A DNA stretch of 34,443 bases from Flavobacteriaceae bacterium (GCA_021647835.1 JAKITY010000007.1:1-34443), one strand, 5' to 3'. Counted from the first letter of the stretch, positions 19,267-29,320 are shown. Program-made: numbers and translations. The notes: generated from the letters alone by a model not told the origin.

Positions 19267-20589
19267 TTACTCAACACTCCCAACAACCTCTTTTAAAAAT
19301 TCATTAAAATCCATACGACTCAATCCTGTTCTAACAATTATTAAGTCTTTAGACGGAATTATAAACACACGCTGTCCTTGATAGCCATTAGCAGAATACA
19401 TATCTTTTGGCGCATCTGGATAATATCCTGCTGAATTTAGCCAAAAATGTCCGCCATATTCTCCATTAGAAGTATTGGTTGGCGTTGTAACATAATCAAC
19501 CCAAGAAGGTTCAAAAATTTGTTCGCCGTTCCAATTGCCTTTGTGCAAATATAGCAATCCAAACTTTGCCCAATCTCTCGTGGTTGCCCAACCGTAAGAC
19601 GAGCCAACATAGTTTCCTGCCAAATCAGCCTCAATAACCATCGAATGCATACCAATTTTATCAATCAATTCCGAATACCAAAAATCTAAGTATTCTTGAT
19701 GTGTTTTAAAATAATTTCGCAGCATTTTTGATAAGAGGTTAGACGTTCCCGAAGAATAATTCCATGTTTCGTTGGGTTTTCCTACAAATGATTTTTCCGT
19801 TTGAATTTTAGCCATATCCGTTTCTAAAAACAACATTCTAGTAACATCAGAAATATTGTCATAATCTTCTGTCCATTCTAAACCACTATTCATTTGCAAT
19901 AAATTATTGATGGTTATTTTAGAGCGCTCATCGTTTTTCCAAATAGCAATAGGTGCTTTGTCATGAATGTTTAATTTTTTTTCTTTCTGAAGGATTCCGT
20001 AAAGTGTCGATACAATACTTTTAGTCATTGACCAACCCAAATGCAAGGAGTTTTCATCAAAACCGTTTGCATATTTTTCTGCAATAATTTGGTTTTTATA
20101 CAGCACTAAAACCGAACGTGTTTTATGAATACTATCAAATGTTTTGTCTATAATAGTATTCATTTTTTTATAATTGATGTTTGAAAAAACAGTGTCTTTT
20201 TGAGGAAGATTTCCATACGGAAAAGGAAGTTTTTTTGGAACTTTATTCCTTTTTGGAACTAAATAAGAAGCGTTTTTATCATAGGTATCATTTATTAAAA
20301 CGGCGCCCAAGCCTTCTCTATAAACTGCAGTTCTACTTTTCAGTCCGAAAACAGTAGCAGTAACCGTTTTTTCAGTTTTATCTATCTCGTTTTTGGCTTT
20401 GTTTATTGGCGCAAAATTATTGTCTTCTTTTTCTGCGGATAGTTGTGTTCTATCAGCAAGAAGTAGTACAGATGCCGTACTTTTAGAAGAGAATCCTGTA
20501 ATTATATCCAATCTTGGATAATTCGCATAAACAATATAAATCAGTCCTAAAAAAAGGAAAAGAAAGAAGTACTTGATAATTTTTTTCAT
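19267..20589 (-). CDS. Serine hydrolase (beta-lactamase class C-like)
   Basis: Active-site SMTK (LGWSMTKSIVSTLYG), YSSGTSNLLS, GGHFWLNSAGYYPDAPKDMYSANGYQGQRVFIIPSKDLIIVRTG. Confidence 0.87.
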   Translation of the reverse strand: MKKIIKYFFLFLFLGLIYIVYANYPRLDIITGFSSKSTASVLLLADRTQLSAEKEDNNFAPINKAKNEIDKTEKTVTATVFGLKSRTAVYREGLGAVLINDTYDKNASYLVPKRNKVPKKLPFPYGNLPQKDTVFSNINYKKMNTIIDKTFDSIHKTRSVLVLYKNQIIAEKYANGFDENSLHLGWSMTKSIVSTLYGILQKEKKLNIHDKAPIAIWKNDERSKITINNLLQMNSGLEWTEDYDNISDVTRMLFLETDMAKIQTEKSFVGKPNETWNYSSGTSNLLSKMLRNYFKTHQEYLDFWYSELIDKIGMHSMVIEADLAGNYVGSSYGWATTRDWAKFGLLYLHKGNWNGEQIFEPSWVDYVTTPTNTSNGEYGGHFWLNSAGYYPDAPKDMYSANGYQGQRVFIIPSKDLIIVRTGLSRMDFNEFLKEVVGSVE

Positions 20590-20610
20590 TTGGTGGTTGT
20601 ATTATTTTTT

Positions 20611-20676
20611 TGTCAGGTCGAGCGGAGTCGAGACCTGTTTAAACATTCTTAGTTCTCGACTCCGCTCGAACTGACA
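20611..20676. repeat. Palindromic intergenic repeat
   Basis: tgtcaggtcgagcggagtcgaga (20611-20633) versus the reverse complement of 20654-20676, tgtcagttcgagcggagtcgaga: 22/23 matches. Confidence 0.85.
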
Positions 20677-20730
20677 ATTCTATTTCACTCGAATTGACGC
20701 AACAATTTTGCATCTTTGTGCCTCTAAACC

Positions 20731-21999
20731 TTACTTCAACACCAATAATTTCATCATTTCTCGGGCTGCAACTTCGGCTTTTAATTTTATAAATTCTCGT
20801 GCTGTTTCATCGCCAACTTCATAGGTAATAGATTCGGCATTAAACTGCAGGAAAAACCATGCTTTTGAAATTGGATCTCCAACTGCATACGGTCTGTCAT
20901 CTGGCGTATAAGTTGGCAATGCATCGTCAATTCCTTGCAACCAATAATCTTTAAACGGATAAATTGTTGGATGCATATCATCGGTAAACGTATAGTATAA
21001 ATCTTGCTGTGTGGAATGAAAATCTAATCCTAAAATTACCTTATTTTTTGATTTATTTGCGGTATCTACAATTGCATTTACAACTGTTTTCACTTCTGTT
21101 TGACGGTAATATGCCCAATCTCTGTTCAAATCAATTCCGCCTACATTATGACGCCAATGTCCCAAATCTACACCATCAGGATTTAGCATTGGAAACACTA
21201 AAATTCTATATTTTTTTCTAAAATCACTTGCCAATCTATTATTTTTCAAAATTTCTTCAACAAATGCTTGCATTGCAAAATATCCTGTTACTTCTGGCGG
21301 ATGCTGGCGGCTCAAAATCACAATCAGTTCTTTATTTTTCACTTCGCCATTGTAAATGTCTAAAGCAATCAAATCTCTATTTAATACACTTTTTCCAATC
21401 GTTTTATAACGCACATCTTTGTGCGTTGCAACCTCTTTTGCCCAGTTTTTTGCATCTGATGATGTGTTTATTTCTTGTGCAGCAATCCATAATTTACCTG
21501 TATCAACAGAGATCGTTAAAAGCGCGTTTTTACCACTATCTATCAATTTAAAATAAGCACTATCAATAGGTTTCCAGTGTTTTCCATCAAGACTTAATTT
21601 TGGGTAATATCGATGCTTTGCTGTTGGATAATTCAGTTGTAATGTAAGTTGTTTTATTTCTTTTGACCAAATTCTAAAAGCATAGTATGGACTCGAATTT
21701 ATAGGTTCATTTTCAGGCAAAATAGTAACTATAAAAGTAGTGTCATTTTCTTTAGTGAAATTATTTAATCGTGCGCCATCAAAAAGGTTGTCAGCAAAAA
21801 CACCGTCAATCTGATATGTTTTTTTTTCTTGATAATTTATGGGATGATTTGACGTATTTTTTGGGTTTGGAAACGTGTAGGTTTTTAGTTTTTTACTTCC
21901 GCACCCAAGCATCAAAAAAGAAATAATTATGTACAAAAGAATGCTCTTAAAATGGTTGCTCTTTTTATTTTCTGATGTTTGTTTTGCTAAATCCATCAT
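20731..21999 (-). CDS. M14-family zinc carboxypeptidase-like lipoprotein
   Basis: Lipobox FLMLGCGSKK; RQHPPEVTGYFAMQAFVEEIL, PMLNPDGVDLGHWRHNVGGIDLNRDW, LDFHSTQQD. Confidence 0.88.
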   Translation of the reverse strand: MMDLAKQTSENKKSNHFKSILLYIIISFLMLGCGSKKLKTYTFPNPKNTSNHPINYQEKKTYQIDGVFADNLFDGARLNNFTKENDTTFIVTILPENEPINSSPYYAFRIWSKEIKQLTLQLNYPTAKHRYYPKLSLDGKHWKPIDSAYFKLIDSGKNALLTISVDTGKLWIAAQEINTSSDAKNWAKEVATHKDVRYKTIGKSVLNRDLIALDIYNGEVKNKELIVILSRQHPPEVTGYFAMQAFVEEILKNNRLASDFRKKYRILVFPMLNPDGVDLGHWRHNVGGIDLNRDWAYYRQTEVKTVVNAIVDTANKSKNKVILGLDFHSTQQDLYYTFTDDMHPTIYPFKDYWLQGIDDALPTYTPDDRPYAVGDPISKAWFFLQFNAESITYEVGDETAREFIKLKAEVAAREMMKLLVLK

Positions 22000-22080
22000 T
22001 ATTTCAATCTTTTAATATCTATTTCTGGCTCTACTGCAAATTTAGTGAAAAAAAAAATACATCAATGAATGTAAATTATG

Positions 22081-22162
22081 AGTCATTTCGACCTTAGGAG
22101 AAATCGTATTCTGAGAATCACGTGAGCAATGTGATGCGATTTCTCCTAAGGTCGAAATGACT
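22081..22162. repeat. Perfect 26-bp palindromic repeat in a divergent intergenic region
   Basis: agtcatttcgaccttaggagaaatcg (22081-22106) is the exact reverse complement of 22137-22162; 30-nt spacer. Confidence 0.9.
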
Positions 22163-22336
22163 AAACACCTCTAAAAACATTTTTACCTACTTGAATTCAG
22201 ACTGCTAAATTTGTAGTAGAACCCTATTTTCTTTTAAACTATGTTTTTTTGTGCATTTTAATTTTCACAAATTAGCATAACAAAAATAGTACTTATTTCG
22301 TAGTTTTGTCGTTAAGAATGATCTTAAAATAGAAAT

Positions 22337-23551
22337 ATGATTGATATCCATAAAGTTCGTGCTGATTTTCCAATTCTAAATCGTATTGTGAATGGCAAAC
22401 CGTTGGTTTATTTTGACAATGCTGCAACTTCGCAAACACCACAAGTTGTAATTGATGCTATTGTTGATTATTACAGTAATTACAACGCCAATATTCATCG
22501 AGGCGTACATACTTTAAGTCAAGAAGCGACCGATAAATACGAACAAGCACGACTAAAATTACAACAGCATTTTAATGCCAACAAGTCGTATGAAATTATT
22601 TTCACAGCAGGAACTACGCATAGTATTAATATTGTTGCAACAGGATTTTCATCGCTTTTAAAAAAAGGAGATGAAGTCATTGTTTCAGCATTGGAACATC
22701 ATTCTAATATTGTTCCTTGGCAAATGCTTTGCGAACAAACGGGTGCAATTTTAAAAGTAATTCCAATGAATGAACAAGGCGAGTTACGATTAGATGTATA
22801 TGAAAAATTACTATCCGAAAAAACAAAAATAGTCTTTGTAAATCACGTTTCTAATGCACTTGGAACGATAAATCCTATTAAAAAAATCATTAAAAAAGCA
22901 CACAAAGTTGGCGCAGCAGTTTTAATTGACGGCGCACAGGCTTGTCCGCATATAAAACCAGATGTTCAAGATTTAGACGCCGATTTTTATGTAGCATCGG
23001 CACACAAAATTTATGGACCAACAGGTGTTGGAATCCTTTATGGAAAAGAAAAATGGCTCAATAAATTACCGCCATATCAAGGAGGCGGAGAAATGATAAA
23101 GGAAGTAACTTTTGAAAAAACTACGTATGCCGATTTGCCGCATAAATTTGAAGCAGGAACGCCAAATATTTGTGGTGGAATTGCCTTTGGCGTTGCCATT
23201 GATTATGCGAATGCTATTGGTTTTAAAAATATTGAACACTATGAAAATGAACTTTTAGAATATGGAACTAAAAAATTATTAGAAATAGAAGGTTTGCGTA
23301 TTTATGGAACTTCCGAAGAAAAAACGGCGGTAATTTCTTTTAATATTGAAGGTGTTCATCCGTATGATATTGGTGTAATTGTTGATAAAATGGGCGTTGC
23401 CGTACGAACAGGTCATCATTGTGCGCAACCTATTATGGATTTCTATAAAATTCCGGGAACGGTTCGTGCTTCGTTTAGTTTTTATAATACTTTTGAGGAA
23501 ATTGATGTGCTTATTGATGCTGTTAAAAAGGCAAAGATGATGTTGGGTTAG
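22337..23551 (+). CDS. sufS: Cysteine desulfurase SufS
   Basis: FDNAATSQTPQVVIDAI, SALEHHSNIVPWQ, VLIDGAQACPHIKPDVQDLDADFYVASAHKIYGPTGVGILYGK, RTGHHCAQPIMD. Confidence 0.95.
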   Translation: MIDIHKVRADFPILNRIVNGKPLVYFDNAATSQTPQVVIDAIVDYYSNYNANIHRGVHTLSQEATDKYEQARLKLQQHFNANKSYEIIFTAGTTHSINIVATGFSSLLKKGDEVIVSALEHHSNIVPWQMLCEQTGAILKVIPMNEQGELRLDVYEKLLSEKTKIVFVNHVSNALGTINPIKKIIKKAHKVGAAVLIDGAQACPHIKPDVQDLDADFYVASAHKIYGPTGVGILYGKEKWLNKLPPYQGGGEMIKEVTFEKTTYADLPHKFEAGTPNICGGIAFGVAIDYANAIGFKNIEHYENELLEYGTKKLLEIEGLRIYGTSEEKTAVISFNIEGVHPYDIGVIVDKMGVAVRTGHHCAQPIMDFYKIPGTVRASFSFYNTFEEIDVLIDAVKKAKMMLG

Positions 23552-23554
23552 TCA

Positions 23555-24196
23555 TTACTTCCTTCCAAAATCGGCAGGAATTTCGCCCCAAGCCTTTGTT
23601 TCCCATTTTAAAATGTTGGAATGCGTTATCATTTCTGGGTTTTTATGTAACCAAACAATCGCTCTATCAACCAATTCAAATATTTTTTTATTCTCTGCGG
23701 TTCTTTTAATCGTTGTTTTAATCTTTTTTCTCCAAACCCAACTTATTGCGGTTTTACTATCAGAATAAATAGGAATTCCCAATTTGTTTTTCTTTAGATA
23801 TGCCAAACCATGAACAAGTGCCAAAAACTCCATTAAATTATTACTTCCGCTTTTAAACGGACCTTGTGCAAACAATTCAGTTTTTGTGTCTGTATAAACA
23901 CCTTTGTATTCTGAGAGTCCTTTATTATTACAAGCGCCATCAACTGAAATACTATTTGGTATTGGTTTGCCTATTTTTTTTAATTCTGAAGACGACAGTT
24001 TCTCCTTTTTAGTATCTTTTCCAACATAATCAAAATAATTTCCCTTAAATGCTTTTTCGGCTTCAGTTTTTGATACAAATGATTTGTATTGAGCACCTTG
24101 AAAATTAGCAATATTCTTTTTACAAACATTCCAAGAGGTGAAAACGCCTGTTTCATGTCCGTTCCAAACTACATAATATTTTTTCTTTTTACTCAT
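23555..24196 (-). CDS. Ribonuclease H family protein with N-terminal viroplasmin-like domain
   Basis: N-terminal YYVVWNGHETGVFTSWNVCKKNIANFQGAQYKSFVSKTEAEKAF; RNase H region SVDGACNNKGLSEYKGVY, NLMEFLALVHGL, PIYSDSKTAISWV. Confidence 0.85.
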   Translation of the reverse strand: MSKKKKYYVVWNGHETGVFTSWNVCKKNIANFQGAQYKSFVSKTEAEKAFKGNYFDYVGKDTKKEKLSSSELKKIGKPIPNSISVDGACNNKGLSEYKGVYTDTKTELFAQGPFKSGSNNLMEFLALVHGLAYLKKNKLGIPIYSDSKTAISWVWRKKIKTTIKRTAENKKIFELVDRAIVWLHKNPEMITHSNILKWETKAWGEIPADFGRK

Positions 24197-24795
24197 TTAT
24201 ATTCATCACTTAATAAAACATCTTCAATTACCTTTGGAAAGTGTTTTTGTTCCAACAAATGTATCTTTTTTGCGACATCTTCAGAAGTATCAAAAGGTGA
24301 AATTGGCGTTTTTGCTTGAAAAATGATTGCTCCTTCATCATAATACTCATTTATATAATGAATTGTGATGCCAGTTTCAATTTCTTTATTGTTAACAACG
24401 GCATTATGCACATTCATTCCATACATTCCTTTCCCGCCATATTTTGGCAATAATGCTGGATGAATATTGATAATTTTATTGGGGAAAATCTTGATAATAT
24501 GATCTGGAATCTTCCATAAAAAACCTGCTAAAACAATCAAGTCTGCTTCTTTCTTTAGGAATTTGATAAGTTTTTCTTTTGATAGAAACTGTTCTCGATT
24601 AAATCGTAAACTATTGATTTTTAATTTTTTAGCACGTAATAATACTTTGGCATCTTTATTGTTAGTGAGAATATGTACAACAGATGCTAAACTACTTTGT
24701 TTAAAAAAACGGCTAATATTTTCGGCATTAGTTCCCGAACCAGAAGCAAAAATCACAATACGTTTCACAATAGTTATAAATTTGTAGTGCAACAA
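24193..24795 (-). CDS. purN: Phosphoribosylglycinamide formyltransferase
   Basis: IVIFASGSGTNAENI, ADLIVLAGFLWKIPDHIIKIFPNKIINIHPALLPKYGGKGMYGMNVHNAV; 4-bp overlap with the RNase H gene. Confidence 0.93.
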   Translation of the reverse strand: MLHYKFITIVKRIVIFASGSGTNAENISRFFKQSSLASVVHILTNNKDAKVLLRAKKLKINSLRFNREQFLSKEKLIKFLKKEADLIVLAGFLWKIPDHIIKIFPNKIINIHPALLPKYGGKGMYGMNVHNAVVNNKEIETGITIHYINEYYDEGAIIFQAKTPISPFDTSEDVAKKIHLLEQKHFPKVIEDVLLSDEYK

Positions 24796-24946
24796 AAAAA
24801 AGAATAAATATTAACAATTACGAAGATTATCATAAAAAATTGAACTATTTTTTTTATCTTGGTCTTCATATTTTTCGAGGTAAATGTAATTATCCAAAAT
24901 AAGTTTTTTACTTTTGCCGAGAATTTAAATTTAAAATTAAAAAATT

Positions 24947-25183
24947 ATGTCAGACATTGCATCAAGAGTAAAAGCCATTATCGTAGATAAATTAGGCGTA
25001 GATGAAAATGAAGTAACAACTGAAGCAAGCTTCACTAACGATTTAGGAGCTGATTCATTAGATACAGTAGAATTAATTATGGAATTTGAAAAAGAATTCG
25101 ATATTCAAATTCCAGACGATCAAGCAGAAAATATTGGAACTGTAGGTCAAGCTGTAAGTTATATTGAAGAAGCAAAGAAGTAA
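24947..25183 (+). CDS. acpP: Acyl carrier protein
   Basis: 78 aa; phosphopantetheine motif [26 protein letters not shown]. Confidence 0.97.
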   Translation: MSDIASRVKAIIVDKLGVDENEVTTEASFTNDLGADSLDTVELIMEFEKEFDIQIPDDQAENIGTVGQAVSYIEEAKK

Positions 25184-25194
25184 TTAAAATACTA

Positions 25195-25225
25195 AACTAC
25201 GAGTTCAAATTTTGAACTCGTAGTT
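25195..25225 (+). terminator. Hairpin between acpP and fabF (terminator/attenuator)
   Basis: aactacgagttcaaa t tttgaactcgtagtt, perfect 15-bp stem, followed by attttag. Confidence 0.7.
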
Positions 25226-25343
25226 ATTTTAGCATACAACCCCATCTTTTTATGAAACGAACATATTAAAAAATTTCCTCACCAAAGAAGGATGATTAAT
25301 AGTGAATAGCATGTAACTGTTAAAAAACAATACATATAAACAC

Positions 25344-26594
25344 ATGAAATTAAAACGCGTTGTAGTTACTGGACTTGGTGCTCTTACACCAATTGGTAAT
25401 AATTTAGAAGAATATTGGAATGGATTGATAAATGGAGTTAGCGGTGCTGCTCCTATTACTCATTTTGATGCAACTAAATTCAAAACTCGTTTTGCCTGCG
25501 AAGTGAAAAACTTTGAAGTTACAGATTTTATCAATCGAAAAGATGCTAGGAAAATGGATAAATTTACGCATTACGCTATGGTTGTTGCTGAAGAAGCCAT
25601 TATCGATGCTAAAGTAGATTTAGAGAAAATTAATAAAGATAGAGTTGGTGTTATTTGGGGTGCTGGAATTGGAGGTTTAGAAACTTTTCAAAACGAAGTT
25701 TTAAATCTTGCAGCAAACGATTTAACTCCGAAATTCAACCCTTTCTTTATACCAAAAATGATTGCTGATATTGCTCCTGGATTTATCTCAATAAAATATG
25801 GGTTTAGAGGTCCAAATTTTACAACAGTCTCTGCTTGCGCATCGTCAGCAAATGCTATTATTGATGCTTTCAATTATATCAGACTTGGAAAAGCAGATAT
25901 ATTTGTTACAGGAGGCTCAGAAGCAGCCGTAACTATGGCTGGAATTGGAGGTTTTAACGCTATGCGTGCGCTATCTACAAGAAATGATGATCCCGCAACT
26001 GCCTCAAGACCTTTTGATCAAAATCGTGATGGCTTTGTATTAGGCGAAGGCGCTGGAGCGCTTATCTTAGAAGAATATGAACATGCAATTGCTCGTGGAG
26101 CAAAAATTTATGCCGAAGTTGGCGGAGGTGGAATGTCTGCTGACGCTCATCACATTACGGCACCACATCCTGAAGGATTGGGCGCAAAAAATGTAATGAT
26201 AAACTGTTTAGATGATGCTGGATTAAAACCTGAAGATATTGATGCTATCAACGTTCACGGAACTTCAACTCCTCTTGGAGATATTGCTGAAACGAAGGCT
26301 ATTAAACATGTATTTGGTGAACATGCGTATTCTCTTAATATTAACTCTACAAAATCAATGACTGGACACTTACTTGGTGCTGCAGGCGCTGTAGAAGCAA
26401 TTGCCTCTATAATGTCTATTGTAAAAGGAATTGTACCGCCAACAATCAATCATTCTACAGAAGATGAAACGATTGATAATAAACTAAATCTTACGCTTAA
26501 CAAACTTCAAAAACGTGATGTAAAGGTTGCGATGAGTAATACTTTTGGGTTTGGAGGACACAACGTTTGTGTTCTTTTCAAAAAATTAGATTAA
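25344..26594 (+). CDS. fabF: 3-oxoacyl-ACP synthase II
   Basis: VVVTGLGALTPIGNN, active-site TVSACASSANAI, NVHGTSTPLGD, NSTKSMTGHLLGAAGAVEAI. Confidence 0.96.
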   Translation: MKLKRVVVTGLGALTPIGNNLEEYWNGLINGVSGAAPITHFDATKFKTRFACEVKNFEVTDFINRKDARKMDKFTHYAMVVAEEAIIDAKVDLEKINKDRVGVIWGAGIGGLETFQNEVLNLAANDLTPKFNPFFIPKMIADIAPGFISIKYGFRGPNFTTVSACASSANAIIDAFNYIRLGKADIFVTGGSEAAVTMAGIGGFNAMRALSTRNDDPATASRPFDQNRDGFVLGEGAGALILEEYEHAIARGAKIYAEVGGGGMSADAHHITAPHPEGLGAKNVMINCLDDAGLKPEDIDAINVHGTSTPLGDIAETKAIKHVFGEHAYSLNINSTKSMTGHLLGAAGAVEAIASIMSIVKGIVPPTINHSTEDETIDNKLNLTLNKLQKRDVKVAMSNTFGFGGHNVCVLFKKLD

Positions 26595-26600
26595 TTTTTA

Positions 26601-27341
26601 ATGAGTTTTATTCAAAAAATAATAAAAAGCCGTTCTAAAAGAGATGACTATTTGTTTAACGAATTAAAGCCAATTTTAGGATTTTCTCCTAAAAACTTAT
26701 ATATATATAAAAAAGCTTTTGTACATCGTTCTACAAAAGAACTTACTGACATTGGAAATCCTCAAAACTACGAACGCTTAGAATTTTTAGGCGATGCAGT
26801 ATTAGGCGCAGTAATCGCATCGTATTTATTTAAAAAAGTGCCATCAGGAAATGAAGGTTATTTAACACAGATGCGCTCAAAAATAGTAAGTCGTGAACAT
26901 TTAAACGAACTTGGACGTGATTTAGACTTAATACGACTTGTGAAAAGTAATGTATCAAAATCAAAATTTGGAGAAAATATTTACGGTAATATTTTTGAAG
27001 CATTAGTTGGTGCTGTGTATTTAGACAAAGGATATAAACACTGTAAAAAATTTATCTACAAAAGCATTATAAAGCCTTATGTAGATATTCCAAGATTAGA
27101 AGGTAAAATAACTAGTTACAAGAGTTTATTTATTGAATATTGCCAAAGAGAGAAGAAAGAGTTTGGTTATGATGTCTTTGACGATACTGGAAAGGATACT
27201 ATTAAACACTTTAGCGTAAAGTTATCTTTAGATAATAAAGTCATAGCAAAAGGAAGAGCCACTTCAAAGAAAAAAGCAGAAGAAATCGCTTCAAAAAGAG
27301 CTTATTTTGCATTTCAAGAACAAATTTCAAAGATTAACTAA
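26601..27341 (+). CDS. rnc: Ribonuclease III
   Basis: ERLEFLGDAVLGAVIASYLF signature, EALVGAVYLDKG, C-terminal dsRBD (AKGRATSKKKAEEIASKRAYFAF). Confidence 0.95.
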   Translation: MSFIQKIIKSRSKRDDYLFNELKPILGFSPKNLYIYKKAFVHRSTKELTDIGNPQNYERLEFLGDAVLGAVIASYLFKKVPSGNEGYLTQMRSKIVSREHLNELGRDLDLIRLVKSNVSKSKFGENIYGNIFEALVGAVYLDKGYKHCKKFIYKSIIKPYVDIPRLEGKITSYKSLFIEYCQREKKEFGYDVFDDTGKDTIKHFSVKLSLDNKVIAKGRATSKKKAEEIASKRAYFAFQEQISKIN

Positions 27342-27419
27342 AACGTTGTAGTCTTTTTTCACACTAATTAAGTTGATATTATAAAACTATCCTTAATTTA
27401 GCATTTCCTATATAATTGA

Positions 27420-27890
27420 TTGGTTATGCAAATACATTCTTTAGATTTGGTTGATGATTACTCATTAATTGGCATTCATACCTCTGAAGAAGACTATCGT
27501 TTGGCTTATCTTTTAAATTCAAATTTACACACAAAATTTACGCGATCTAAATTTAATTTAGATTTTGAAAATAAGAATGCTTCATTCCCTATTTTTGAGT
27601 TTATAAATGAAAAAAAGCAATTAACAAGTTATCTGATTTCAAATAAATCTATAGGAAATACAAGCGCAAATTCTACTGTTAATTTATTTTCAAAAGATGA
27701 GTTTTTTAGTAGTACAACTTATTTGATTCGAGAAAAAAAAAATGTTGATTACTTTATCAAAATAGAAGGAGAGATATCAACTGTTGAACTATACCGAACT
27801 ATTGAAAAACTCAATCAAATCAATCAAATAGTCACTTCATATCATATAAATCCTTTAAAACTAAGTTCAAAAGACTTTTTAATATTTTAA
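27420..27890 (+). CDS. IPExxxVDY-type family protein
   Basis: 156 aa between rnc and pyk (the expected Bacteroidota position); contains KKNVDYFIKIEGE. Confidence 0.75.
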   Translation: MVMQIHSLDLVDDYSLIGIHTSEEDYRLAYLLNSNLHTKFTRSKFNLDFENKNASFPIFEFINEKKQLTSYLISNKSIGNTSANSTVNLFSKDEFFSSTTYLIREKKNVDYFIKIEGEISTVELYRTIEKLNQINQIVTSYHINPLKLSSKDFLIF

Positions 27891-27892
27891 TT

Positions 27893-29320
27893 ATGGCAAG
27901 TACAAAAAAAACAAAAATAGTAGCAACACTTGGTCCTGCATGTGACTCGCCAGAAATGATTGAAAAAATGAGTATTGCTGGTGTTAATGTTTTCCGAATT
28001 AATTTTTCACACGCAGAGCATGAACATGTTAGAGAAACGGTAATTAATATTCGTAAAATGAATGCAAAACTTGGTCATAATGTAGCAATCTTGGCAGATT
28101 TACAAGGTCCTAAGTTGCGTGTTGGCGATATGGGAGATGGTTTTGAACTTGTCAAGGGAAATACTTTTACATTTACAACAGTGAAATGCAAGGGCTCTTC
28201 TGAAAGGGCTTATATGACTTATAAAAAATTCCCTAAAGATGTAAAAGTTGGTGAAAAAATATTGGTTGATGATGGAAAACTAATGTTTGAAGTTATAGAA
28301 ACTGATAATATATCAGAAGTGAAAACAAAAATTTTGGTTGGCGGAGTTCTAAATTCCAAGAAAGGGGTAAACTTACCAAACACTAATGTTTCTCAACCAG
28401 CATTAACCAAAAAAGATATTAAAGATGCTATTTTTGCTTGTGAGATTGAAGTAGATTGGTTTGCACTATCATTTGTAAGAACACCAGAAGATTGTAAAGA
28501 TTTAGAAAGGTTAATTAATAAACACTCTGATTGTAAAATACCAATCATTGCAAAAATTGAAAAACCAGAAGCTGTTAAAAATATAGATGCAATTGTCCAA
28601 TCTTGTGATGGCTTGATGGTTGCTCGTGGAGATTTAGGTGTAGAATTGCCAATGGAACAAGTACCATTAATTCAAAAAATGCTCGTAGAAAAAGCGAAAT
28701 CGGTAAGAATTCCTGTGATTATTGCTACGCAAATGATGGAAACAATGATTGAAAATCAAGTACCAACAAGAGCAGAAGTAAATGATGTAGCAAACTCAAT
28801 AATGGATGGTACTGATGCTGTAATGCTTTCTGGAGAAACATCAATTGGAAATTTCCCAGTATTGGTTATTGACCAAATGAGAAGGATTATTGGAAGTGTT
28901 GAAAATTCGCCAAGAATTACTGTTCCGCAAAAAGTCCCGCATGTTTTAACAAATCGATATATCACTAAATCTATATGCTATCATGCCGCACATATGGCAG
29001 GTGATGTCAATGCAACGGCAATTCAAACCTTAACAAATAGTGGCTATACTGCGTTTCAAATTTCTGCTTGGCGACCAAATGCAAATATTTTGGCTTATAC
29101 TTCTAACAAACGTATTTTGTCAAGACTAAACCTACTTTGGGGAGTTAAAGCATTCTTTTATGATAAAATGGAATCTACAGACCAAACTATAGAAGATTTA
29201 AATAAAATTGCCAAAGATCAAGGCTATGTAGAAAAAGGAGATTTAATAATTACACTTTCTTCTATGCCTGTAAAAGAAAGAGGAATGGTAAATACCTTGC
29301 GTTTGACTCAATTAGAATAG
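27893..29320 (+). CDS. pyk: Pyruvate kinase
   Basis: TKIVATLGPACDSPEMI, VFRINFSHAEHE, IPIIAKIEKPEAVKNIDAIV, DGLMVARGDLGVELPMEQVP, MLSGETSIGNFP. Confidence 0.97.
   Translation: MASTKKTKIVATLGPACDSPEMIEKMSIAGVNVFRINFSHAEHEHVRETVINIRKMNAKLGHNVAILADLQGPKLRVGDMGDGFELVKGNTFTFTTVKCKGSSERAYMTYKKFPKDVKVGEKILVDDGKLMFEVIETDNISEVKTKILVGGVLNSKKGVNLPNTNVSQPALTKKDIKDAIFACEIEVDWFALSFVRTPEDCKDLERLINKHSDCKIPIIAKIEKPEAVKNIDAIVQSCDGLMVARGDLGVELPMEQVPLIQKMLVEKAKSVRIPVIIATQMMETMIENQVPTRAEVNDVANSIMDGTDAVMLSGETSIGNFPVLVIDQMRRIIGSVENSPRITVPQKVPHVLTNRYITKSICYHAAHMAGDVNATAIQTLTNSGYTAFQISAWRPNANILAYTSNKRILSRLNLLWGVKAFFYDKMESTDQTIEDLNKIAKDQGYVEKGDLIITLSSMPVKERGMVNTLRLTQLE

Noticed and set aside
20787-21551. Small ORFs in other frames over the M14 peptidase gene
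   Set aside because: Overlap a well-supported CDS and lack motifs.
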